Assembly: GCA_965178525.1 (NCBI GenBank) | Contig: CBCXVS010000392.1 | Location: forward strand, 1 to 5,736 | DNA: 5,736 nt | Source of the DNA: CBCXVS01 sp965178525 | GTDB lineage: Bacteria > Tectomicrobia > Entotheonellia > Entotheonellales > Entotheonellaceae | Reading direction: 5' to 3' | Shown: positions 1-5,603 of the stretch, in pieces | Layout: each line of letters begins with the position of its first letter | How positions within the stretch are numbered: position 1 is the stretch's first letter | The notes under the pieces: generated by a model | What the model was told of the DNA's origin: nothing | Database searches by the model: none | The model's input: the letters and a program-made list of their open reading frames with translations, nothing else | Translations under genes and position numbers: made by a program

Positions 1-142
1 AGATGACGGATGCCTCCTTTGTAAGCCAATCGGGCAAAGAGGTCAAGAGCTACCTGTTCACGCCGCGCTTGCTTTACGCCGGGACTTCTGATAGAGGAAA
101 GAGCCACGAAGTCTGTCGTAGCCTGAAAGAGGAGAAGCGGGC
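1..142 (-). other. Left-edge stretch with a protein-like open frame on the - strand; no certain gene
   Basis: No complete gene lies here. On the - strand one frame stays open through the whole stretch and on into the antisense of the dehydrogenase gene. It reads protein-like near the edge, for example ALDLFARLAYKGG, and would be the start or middle of a gene leaving the window to the left. No good start codon or ribosome binding site belongs to it. The + strand also has a short open frame (3-182, 59 codons) that ends inside the dehydrogenase gene. Also on the - strand, TTGACC (46-41) and TACAAA (23-18) are spaced by 17 nt like a sigma-70 promoter, followed by AAAGGAGG (20-13). These would drive a leftward gene and conflict with the coding reading, so at most one is right. 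All of this is inference. Confidence 0.25.
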
Positions 143-1234
143 ATGCAAGCTGCAGTGTTGTACGGCGCACATCAGCCGTTAGTGATCGAAGAGCTGACCC
201 TCCTGCCCCCGCAAATGGGTGAGGTGCGGGTTCGCTTTGCCGCCAGTGGGGTTTGTCACAGTGATTTACACTATCTCAAAGGTGATCGCGTTTGTCCCTT
301 GCCGGCGGTCCTGGGCCATGAAGGCGCCGGGGTGGTCGAGGAGATTGGCCCCGGGGTCACGTACGTACAGCCGGGCGACCACGTCATTTTGTCGCTGGTG
401 CCGGCCTGTGGCCGCTGCGAGGATTGTGTGGCGGGGCGCCCGAATTTGTGTGAAGTGCGTTACACGCTGAACGGCAATTTGCCCAGTGGCACGACGCGGC
501 TACGCAAAGGGGATCAGGAGATCAAGCATTTTGCATGCGTCTCATCCTTTGCCGAACACGCGGTGGTGCCGGAGGGAAGTTTAGTCAAAATTGGCACGGA
601 TATGCCCATGGATAAAGCCGCCCTGATTGGGTGCTGCGTGACCACGGGCGTTGGTGCGGCGCTGTGGACGGCTCAAGTGCAACCGGGTACGAGTGTGGTG
701 GTGATCGGCTGCGGTGGCGTGGGGCTCAATATCGTTCAGGGAGCCGCTCTGGCCGGTGCAGAACGCATTATCGCAGTCGATACGTTTGCGAGTAAGCTCG
801 AATACGCCGAGGCGTTTGGCGCCACCCATACGGTCAATGCCTCGGAAACCGATCCGGTGCAGGCCGTACGCGAGCTGACGAAGGGTCGGGGCGCCGACTA
901 CGCCTTTGAGGCGATCGGCTTGACGCAGACGGCCCTGCAAACGTTGCAGTGTACGCGCCGAGGTGGTAAGGCGGTGATCGTCGGTGTCATTCGCCAGGGA
1001 GCGGAACTCGTCATCGACCCGGATTTTTTGCATCAGGACCGGCAGCTCTTAGGATGTACATACGGCTCGGCGAACATGCGCGCCGGGATGCCGCAACTGG
1101 TCGACTTATATCAGGCAAACAAATTGAAGCTCGACGAACTCGTCAGCCGCACGTTTCGCCTGGAAGAGATTAATACGGCCTTTGACATTATGGAGAGCGG
1201 GGAGGTGGCTCGTAGCGTCATTATGTACAGCTAA
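143..1234 (+). CDS. Zinc-dependent alcohol dehydrogenase (medium-chain family, class III-like)
   Basis: Predicted cytoplasmic, NAD-dependent oxidation of an alcohol to an aldehyde, or the reverse. At 363 residues it is full length for the medium-chain dehydrogenase family. The N-terminal GroES-like domain holds catalytic zinc ligands Cys38 (GVCHSD), His59 with Glu60 (LGHEGAG) and Cys164 (IGCCVTTG). The structural zinc site is complete: Cys89, Cys92, Cys95 and Cys103, with the classical 3-3-8 spacing. The Rossmann domain has GCGGVG at 189-194, and Asp213 at the end of the second strand (IIAVD) points to NAD rather than NADP. The C-terminus returns to the catalytic domain and ends in a typical SGEVARSVI. 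The start is supported by AGAGGAG at 128-134, 8 nt before ATG. The substrate cannot be read from sequence; similarity to class III enzymes makes formaldehyde-conjugate or broad alcohol activity possible. It stands alone, 169 nt before the regulator gene, so a shared transcript is uncertain. Confidence 0.93.
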   Translation: MQAAVLYGAHQPLVIEELTLLPPQMGEVRVRFAASGVCHSDLHYLKGDRVCPLPAVLGHEGAGVVEEIGPGVTYVQPGDHVILSLVPACGRCEDCVAGRPNLCEVRYTLNGNLPSGTTRLRKGDQEIKHFACVSSFAEHAVVPEGSLVKIGTDMPMDKAALIGCCVTTGVGAALWTAQVQPGTSVVVIGCGGVGLNIVQGAALAGAERIIAVDTFASKLEYAEAFGATHTVNASETDPVQAVRELTKGRGADYAFEAIGLTQTALQTLQCTRRGGKAVIVGVIRQGAELVIDPDFLHQDRQLLGCTYGSANMRAGMPQLVDLYQANKLKLDELVSRTFRLEEINTAFDIMESGEVARSVIMYS

Positions 1235-1268
1235 GTACCGCACCACGTAAAAAGGGGCACGACAAACT

Positions 1269-1340
1269 AATAGCTATTAGCTATAGCTCTGAAAGAGAAA
1301 GTCTTGCGTCTTCTTTTTTAGCTTTTAGCTTTTAGCTATT
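1269..1340. repeat. TAGCTAT/TAGCTTT heptamer repeats in the intergenic region
   Basis: Two clusters share a 7-nt period. The first has TAGCTAT at 1271-1277 and 1278-1284, then AGCT. The second has TAGCTTT at 1319-1325 and 1326-1332, then TAGCTAT at 1333-1339. Each unit has a self-complementary AGCT core, and AATAGCTATT at 1269-1278 is a perfect palindrome. AATAGCTA at 1269-1276 is also the exact complement of TAGCTATT at 1333-1340, so the clusters could form the arms of an imperfect hairpin around a loop containing a run of T (1314-1319). It could be a dispersed intergenic repeat, a weak terminator for the dehydrogenase gene, or a protein-binding array. Confidence 0.6.
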
Positions 1341-1392
1341 CATTTATCGTGGGCCACAGATGGGTACAACGGTAAAGAGATCGTGCAGGATA

Positions 1393-1402
1393 GGTCGCGA
1401 CC
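1393..1402. promoter_or_regulatory. Perfect palindrome GGTCGCGACC directly before the regulator start codon
   Basis: The ten bases read the same on both strands and end one base before the ATG at 1404. The AGG at 1392-1394, the best ribosome binding candidate for that ATG (9 nt spacing), overlaps its left edge. A bound protein, or pairing in the mRNA, could affect expression of the regulator. The role is inference. If translation begins at the in-frame GTG at 1383, the site is inside the coding region. Confidence 0.4.
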
Positions 1403-1403
1403 C

Positions 1404-2132
1404 ATGACGAAGACAGCTTCTATTCTTGTCGTTGACGATGAGCCGGAATTACGCAGTATGCTGGAAGAGTATCTGAGTAAGCAGGGCTTTGGCGTGCTGA
1501 CGGCCGATGGCGGGGAGGCGCTGCAGCATATCATGTCGCAGCACGCGGTAGACGTGGTGGTGCTCGACATCCGGATGCCGGGTGAAGACGGGCTGAGTCT
1601 GGCGCGTTTCCTCCGGGAGCATTACCAGGTGGGTATTATCGTGCTGACCGCTGTAAGTGAGGTCGTCGATCGCATTGTGGGCCTCGAGATGGGCGCTGAC
1701 GATTATCTCAGCAAGCCGTTCGATCTCCGTGAGCTACTCGCGCGGATCCGCGGCCTCTTGCGGCGGCTCAGTCCGGAGGCGGCCACAGACACCGCGTCCC
1801 AGACCCAGGCGCCGGAGACGCGCGTGCGCATGGGACGCTGTCTGCTCGATCTCGCATCGCACCAACTCTTCACGCTGCAGGGGGAGGCGGTGCCGATGAC
1901 GAGTATGGAATTCGATCTCCTCATGACCTTTGCCACGCGCCCGAATCGCGTGCTCACGCGCGACCAACTCTTAGAGATGGCGCACAATCGGGATGGGGAG
2001 CCGTTCGATCGGAGTATTGACATCCGGATTGCCCGGCTGCGGCGGAAAATCGAGGTTGATACGGCTAAACCGCAAACCATTAAGACCGTGTGGGGTTCCG
2101 GCTATATCTTTGTGCCGTACACGGGTGACTAA
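1404..2132 (+). CDS. OmpR/PhoB-family response regulator with winged-helix DNA-binding domain
   Basis: Two-component transcription factor: phosphorylation of the receiver should change binding of the C-terminal domain to promoters. The receiver (about 5-120) has the full active site: Asp11-Asp12 (VVDDE), phospho-acceptor Asp55 (VLDIRMPG), Thr82 (VLTA) and Lys104 (LSKPFD). A 20-residue linker rich in Ala, Thr and Gln leads to the winged helix (about 141-240), with the family hallmarks TSMEFDLL, VLTRDQLLE, SIDIRIARLRRKIE and the wing IKTVWGSGYIF. The length of 242 residues is normal. I chose ATG at 1404 because the receiver begins right after it and weak AGG signals lie upstream; an in-frame GTG at 1383 would add seven residues. 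It is followed after 107 nt by a hybrid kinase gene, its likely partner. Targets are unknown; the palindrome just upstream makes autoregulation possible. Confidence 0.93.
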   Translation: MTKTASILVVDDEPELRSMLEEYLSKQGFGVLTADGGEALQHIMSQHAVDVVVLDIRMPGEDGLSLARFLREHYQVGIIVLTAVSEVVDRIVGLEMGADDYLSKPFDLRELLARIRGLLRRLSPEAATDTASQTQAPETRVRMGRCLLDLASHQLFTLQGEAVPMTSMEFDLLMTFATRPNRVLTRDQLLEMAHNRDGEPFDRSIDIRIARLRRKIEVDTAKPQTIKTVWGSGYIFVPYTGD

Positions 2133-2136
2133 GTAC

Positions 2137-2176
2137 TAGGGGGTAGTGGATGGCGGCCACTCCCAACTAGCCCCTA
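2137..2176 (+). terminator. Possible hairpin between regulator and kinase genes
   Basis: TAGGGG (2137-2142) pairs with CCCCTA (2171-2176), and inside it AGTGG (2145-2149) pairs with CCACT (2157-2161) around a 7-nt loop, leaving an uneven internal loop. It starts 4 nt after the regulator stop codon. No T-run follows, so it is not a standard intrinsic terminator. It may instead stabilise the upstream mRNA or reduce read-through into the kinase gene. Folding was judged by eye only. Confidence 0.3.
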
Positions 2177-2231
2177 ACCATTTCTTGCAAGATGGGCAAC
2201 ACATTTACGAAATAGACATCTAGATTCCGCA

Positions 2232-2243
2232 ATGATGCGATGA
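2232..2243 (+). other. Three-codon mini-frame overlapping the kinase start (ATGATGCGATGA)
   Basis: ATG ATG CGA TGA reads Met-Met-Arg-stop, and its stop overlaps the kinase ATG at 2240 in the ATGA arrangement used for translational coupling. No clear Shine-Dalgarno sequence precedes either start; the 20 bases upstream are A/T-rich. It may be chance, or it may feed ribosomes into the kinase start. Later in-frame ATGs at 2255 and 2258 are alternative starts. Confidence 0.25.
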
Positions 2244-4018
2244 AATCGAGTGATATGATGGCAACCGACGATTATATACCTATAGCCGCACACGATTTTT
2301 TTGCGGCGGCACATCTCACGCCCAATCGTCTTCTGGCAGGCCTTGAACTGCAGAAAGTCTTTTGGCAGTACAAAGAGTTAGAAAAGGAGTTAGCGCGTCA
2401 AAAAGCGTTCTGGGAATCGACGAACGCCACTTTATCTGAAGCATTTTTACAACTGCGGAAACAGGAACGCGAGCTGCAAGAAAAAAATCTCCAATTGGCG
2501 CAAGCTCATGAAACGAGCGAAATGTTAAAGGCGGGCATTGTCGATGCGGTACTCGACGCGATCATTATGATCGATGACGCCTCCACCATTATCGAGTTCA
2601 ATCCCGGCGCCGAACGGATCTTTGGCTATACGCGTGCCGAGGTTCTCGGCCGACCGATCCGTGACGTCATCATTCCGCCGCATATACGGCAGCGCCACCA
2701 AGCCGGGATGCAGCGCTTTCTCGACACGGGGCAGGCCCGTATCATCGGCCAGCGCATTGAGACGGAAGCCATGCATGCGGACGGGCGTATTTTTCCGGTG
2801 GAGTTGGCCATTCAGGAGGGACGCTTGGCCAATCGGCGTGTGTTCACGGCTTACTTGCGCGATATTGCCGAACGCAAACGGGCTGAAGAGGAAATTGCGC
2901 GGCAGCAGGAGGCGCTGTATCAAAACGAAAAGCTCAGCGCTTTGGGCTCGCTCCTCGCGGGTGTCGCCCATGAACTCAATAACCCCCTGTCCGTGGTGGT
3001 CGGACGTGCCATCATGCTGGAAGAAGAGGCAGGCGATCCGAGCATCGCCACTGCGGCTGAAAAGATGCGACAGGCGGCAGAGCGTTGCACGCAGATCGTC
3101 AAAACGTTCCTGGCCATGGCGCGTCAACAACAACCGGAGCGGACGCCGGTCAATCTCAATACCCTGATGACATCGGCTTTGGATTTGGTCGGCTACGGGT
3201 TGCGGACTGCCGGGATTGAGGTCCACCTCGACTTGGCGTCCGACCTCCCGGATCTCTCGGCTGACGCCGTGCAATTGCAGCAGGTGTTCGTGAACCTCCT
3301 GGTCAATGCGCAACACGTATTACTCGAAGTGCACAAACCACGGCGGCTTTTCCTGGTCATGCGCTGTGATCCGGACAACAATGTGCTGCGTATCAGTGTC
3401 GCCGATAATGGCCCGGGCGTACCGGAAGCCATTCGCTCCCGCATTTTCGATCCCTTTTTTACCACCAAACCCATGGGCGTGGGAACTGGGGTTGGCCTGT
3501 CACTGAGTCATGGGATCGTGACGGCTCACGGAGGCGCCATCACTCTCGAAAGCCCGCCGGAGGGCGGCGCACGCTTCGTGGTGACGCTGCCACAGAGTAT
3601 GACGGATGCGGCGGCGGTCGTCATCGTCGAGACGGGTAAGCATGCCGCACCGCATGCGATTCTCATCGTCGATGATGAGCCGGAGGTGGCCGAAATGCTC
3701 CGCGATATCCTCCGGCACGCCGGCTATGACACCACCATCGCCCTCAGCGGCAACGAGGCGTTATCACACCTGGCCGCGCATGACTATGATATGGTCCTGA
3801 GTGATGTGCATATGCCAGATCTCAATGGGCTCGATCTTTACCAGCACGTGCAGATGTCACAGCCGCATTTACTCGATCGGATCGTGTTCATTACGGGCGA
3901 TACCTTAGGGACAACCGTGCGCAATTTTTTGCAGGAGACGGGGCGTATGTATCTGGAAAAGCCCTTTATTCCCAGGGAAGTGTTGCAACTCGTGCAGCAG
4001 CTCCTCCCACCATCATGA
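2240..4018 (+). CDS. Soluble hybrid histidine kinase: coiled coil, PAS, HisKA, HATPase_c, receiver
   Basis: Cytoplasmic sensor kinase of 592 residues; no hydrophobic segment is long enough for a membrane span. After a short N-terminus comes a charged coiled coil (about 36-95, with ELEKELARQK and KQERELQEKNLQ). The PAS domain (about 97-213) has FNPGAERIFGY and DGRIFPVELAI. The HisKA region has the H-box AHELNNPL with phospho-acceptor His244. The ATPase has the N-box (Asn352, Asn356), G1 DNGPGV (389-394), F-box FDPFFTTK (403-410) and G2 GTGVGL (415-420), the pattern of the NtrB-like HPK4 group. The C-terminal receiver (about 472-590) has Asp478-Asp479, phospho-acceptor Asp522, Thr552 and Lys574. 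All catalytic residues are present, so it should be active. His153 in the PAS aligns with the FixL heme ligand. The receiver suggests a phosphorelay, but no HPt domain is encoded here. The start is uncertain: no good ribosome site is visible, and ATGs at 2255 and 2258 would also work. Confidence 0.94.
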   Translation: MKSSDMMATDDYIPIAAHDFFAAAHLTPNRLLAGLELQKVFWQYKELEKELARQKAFWESTNATLSEAFLQLRKQERELQEKNLQLAQAHETSEMLKAGIVDAVLDAIIMIDDASTIIEFNPGAERIFGYTRAEVLGRPIRDVIIPPHIRQRHQAGMQRFLDTGQARIIGQRIETEAMHADGRIFPVELAIQEGRLANRRVFTAYLRDIAERKRAEEEIARQQEALYQNEKLSALGSLLAGVAHELNNPLSVVVGRAIMLEEEAGDPSIATAAEKMRQAAERCTQIVKTFLAMARQQQPERTPVNLNTLMTSALDLVGYGLRTAGIEVHLDLASDLPDLSADAVQLQQVFVNLLVNAQHVLLEVHKPRRLFLVMRCDPDNNVLRISVADNGPGVPEAIRSRIFDPFFTTKPMGVGTGVGLSLSHGIVTAHGGAITLESPPEGGARFVVTLPQSMTDAAAVVIVETGKHAAPHAILIVDDEPEVAEMLRDILRHAGYDTTIALSGNEALSHLAAHDYDMVLSDVHMPDLNGLDLYQHVQMSQPHLLDRIVFITGDTLGTTVRNFLQETGRMYLEKPFIPREVLQLVQQLLPPS

Positions 4019-4024
4019 TGGCGT

Positions 4025-4144
4025 CTGCATGGATGCGACCCACCTCGCCATGTCAACCACGTCACACAACGGCTTCGTCGGGCAAGCCCCATGAGTGGTA
4101 TATTCTATATGAGGGCCTGCAAGCCTGCCATCGCGTCCATGCAG
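4025..4144 (+). promoter_or_regulatory. Spacer before the CapA gene: 14-nt inverted repeat around an AT-rich core
   Basis: CTGCATGGATGCGA (4025-4038) pairs with TCGCGTCCATGCAG (4131-4144), giving 13 Watson-Crick pairs and one G-T wobble across a 92-nt gap. The gap holds TATATTCTATAT (4099-4110), which could contain a -10 element, though no convincing -35 box stands at the right distance. The bases TGCATGGAT (4026-4034) are also fully complementary to ATCCATGCA (4204-4212) in the first codons of the CapA gene, so two exclusive mRNA pairings are possible. A smaller hairpin, ACATG-ACC-CATGT, lies at 4158-4170. The arms are visible; any regulatory role is inference. Confidence 0.4.
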
Positions 4145-4180
4145 CATTCTGTTTGCAACATGACCCATGTCAAAGAAAAA

Positions 4181-4187
4181 TAAGGAG
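4181..4187 (+). promoter_or_regulatory. Strong Shine-Dalgarno TAAGGAG with awkward spacing to the CapA starts
   Basis: TAAGGAG is the best ribosome binding site in the window. It lies only 2 nt before the ATG at 4190 and 11 nt before the in-frame ATG at 4199; a third ATG is at 4208. Spacing is poor for the first and slightly long for the second, so 4199 may be the real start. The signal peptide works from either. Confidence 0.6.
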
Positions 4188-4189
4188 CA

Positions 4190-5383
4190 ATGGTACACAT
4201 GCGATCCATGCAAAAAACGTGGGGCCTTGTCGTCGTTTCTTTGGTTTGGATGTGTGTTTCTACCCCAACGGCAAGTTCGGAGTTGCGCCAGCTTCGCTTG
4301 TTATTCGTAGGGGATGTCATGGGACACGATTCCCAGATCGCATCCGCTAAGATCGCAAAGGATAAGCGCTACGACTATCGTCCTTGCTTCGAATATGTGA
4401 AGCCCTTGGTGCAACAGGCGGACTTGGCGATTGCCAACTTAGAAGTGACGCTGCCCGGGCAGCCGCCCTATAAAGGCTATCCCCGCTTCAGAAGTCCCAA
4501 TGCCTTGGCTTTGGCCTTGCGGGATGCGGGCTTTGACATTTTGGTTACGGCAAATAATCATTCCAATGATACAGGAAAGAAAGGTGTAGTCAATACCATC
4601 GGTATTCTTAAAAAGTATGGTTTGCATCATACCGGCACGTTCCGAAATGCACAGGAAAGAAACACGCATTATCCTTTGATCGTTTCCAAGAACGATTTTC
4701 AGCTCGCTTTCTTGAACTACACTTACGGGACCAGTGGCATACCTGATCAGCCGCCGACAATCGTCAATCTCATTAAACAAGAACAGATACACAAGGACAT
4801 GGATAGCGCCCGAGCCTTACGTCCCGATGCCATTATTGTCCTGATGCATTGGGGCAAAGAGTACGAATTGCACGAAAACAGTAAACAGCGAACATTAGCC
4901 AGAAAGCTCTTACAGTGGGGAGCCGATATGGTTATCGGATCGCACCCACACGTCGTGCAACCGATACGAGAGGATCGAATAGAAGTCAAACCAGGCAAGC
5001 CCAAAAACCTGCTCGTGGCTTACCCGCTTGGCAATTTCATCTCGAATCAAAGCCGGCCCAATACCGATGGCGGGTTGATGCTGGAGGTAGAACTGGAGAA
5101 AAATACCGCGACGGATGACGTAGTCATCGCTTCACACCATTATGCGCCGGTGTGGCGCTACAAACAAAAAGCGCCCACTGGAAAAGTTACCTTCCGGGCC
5201 GTCCCGATTTCCGCGTTTGAAAATGATCCGGACAATATCCTCAACATGACCAACAGCGATAAAGCCGCGATGAAGCGTTTTGCCGCGACGACCCGTAGCC
5301 ATCTCGCTCGTTTTGCCAGTTCGGAACGTCACGTATCACTTCAGGACATTCTTGGCGTCCGCAAATTAGAAGCGGCCAAGTAA
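4190..5383 (+). CDS. Exported CapA-family protein (poly-gamma-glutamate synthesis type, metallophosphatase-like fold)
   Basis: Member of the CapA (PGA_cap) family, whose founder takes part in making or exporting poly-gamma-glutamate capsule and whose fold resembles calcineurin-like phosphatases. The N-terminus is a Sec signal peptide: Arg5 and Lys9, hydrophobic WGLVVVSLVWMCV, then a polar stretch with likely cleavage near residues 28-30. VWMC does not match a lipobox, so a soluble periplasmic or secreted protein is expected. Conserved motifs in order are FVGDVMGHD (39-47), IANLEVTL (81-88), VTANNHSND (119-127), LMHWGKEY (218-225), IGSHPHVVQP (249-258) and YPLGNFISNQ (278-287), giving a full set of putative metal and catalytic residues. 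The length of 397 is normal. No capB, capC or pgsE gene is beside it, so the capsule role is not supported by context; another envelope or polymer function is equally possible. GC is low in the middle (38% over 4561-4680 by hand count), unlike the kinase gene. The start may be 4199. Confidence 0.88.
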   Translation: MVHMRSMQKTWGLVVVSLVWMCVSTPTASSELRQLRLLFVGDVMGHDSQIASAKIAKDKRYDYRPCFEYVKPLVQQADLAIANLEVTLPGQPPYKGYPRFRSPNALALALRDAGFDILVTANNHSNDTGKKGVVNTIGILKKYGLHHTGTFRNAQERNTHYPLIVSKNDFQLAFLNYTYGTSGIPDQPPTIVNLIKQEQIHKDMDSARALRPDAIIVLMHWGKEYELHENSKQRTLARKLLQWGADMVIGSHPHVVQPIREDRIEVKPGKPKNLLVAYPLGNFISNQSRPNTDGGLMLEVELEKNTATDDVVIASHHYAPVWRYKQKAPTGKVTFRAVPISAFENDPDNILNMTNSDKAAMKRFAATTRSHLARFASSERHVSLQDILGVRKLEAAK

Positions 5384-5424
5384 CCGGCCCTTGGCGCTCC
5401 AGGGATTCGGACGTGAATAGGTGT

Positions 5425-5438
5425 GGGTCGGCCGACCC
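5425..5438. promoter_or_regulatory. Perfect 14-bp palindrome GGGTCGGCCGACCC after the CapA gene
   Basis: The site is identical on both strands and lies between the end of the CapA gene and the end of the converging gene remnant. No T-run follows on either side, so it is a weak terminator candidate. GTCGGCC recurs at 5448-5454. Its half-site GGTCG/CGACC is the same as in the palindrome at 1393-1402, but with two extra central bases. A protein-binding site or an RNA hairpin are both possible. Confidence 0.35.
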
Positions 5439-5506
5439 GAGACGCCAGTCGGCCAGGCAAACCCTTTAAGCGCAGCGCGCCGACTCAGGACGGCTCCACA
5501 GCTACC

Positions 5507-5603
5507 TTACCATGACCGCACCGGACCCGTATCCATATGCAGGAAATTCGAACGGGGATAGTAGCCCACCCCCCCCGCGTAAAGCGAGCGCCGCCCGGCG
5601 AAC
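5507..5603 (-). pseudogene. Frameshifted C-terminal remnant of a YcbK/MepK-like (DUF882, M15-like) peptidase
   Basis: On the - strand, one frame reads VRRAALALRGG (5603 down to the G-run) and another continues VGYYPRSNFLHMDTGPVRSW and then stops (TAA, 5509-5507). Joined, they match the C-terminus of E. coli YcbK/MepK, a periplasmic murein endopeptidase, as recalled: IRKAALSMRAGGVGYYPRSN and on to HIDTGPARHW. The HxD pair of the zinc site is retained (HMD). The frames switch at a run of eight G (C on the + strand, 5569-5576). Loss of one CG from an ancestral CGCGCG before that run would give exactly this shift. Upstream, up to the window edge, none of the three frames shows the family motif SxHxxGxAxD, so more than one lesion is likely. 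A sequencing error at the homopolymer could explain the frame switch but not the missing domain. Confidence 0.75.

Noticed and set aside
65..83. A 17-of-19 match between the left edge (+) and the remnant region around 5576-5594 (-), as if a repeat flanked the window
   Set aside because: The match is short, does not extend, and in the remnant simply encodes the family residues AALALR; chance is an adequate explanation.
581..1033. A 150-codon - strand frame inside the dehydrogenase gene
   Set aside because: It is opposite the conserved Rossmann fold, rich in Arg and His, with no motif or ribosome site.
2525..3316. A 263-codon open frame on the - strand inside the kinase gene
   Set aside because: It lies wholly opposite a gene with complete PAS, HisKA and ATPase motifs, has no recognisable family, and is the kind of antisense shadow that GC-rich codon use produces.
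4219..4270. CapA protein as a lipoprotein because of a cysteine in its signal sequence
   Set aside because: The residues before the cysteine are VWM, which do not fit the lipobox pattern.
4015..4350. A 111-codon + strand frame that starts on the kinase stop (ATGATG) and could look translationally coupled
   Set aside because: Its sequence is Cys/His-rich and unlike any domain, it has no ribosome site, and it overlaps the CapA signal peptide by about 160 nt in another frame.
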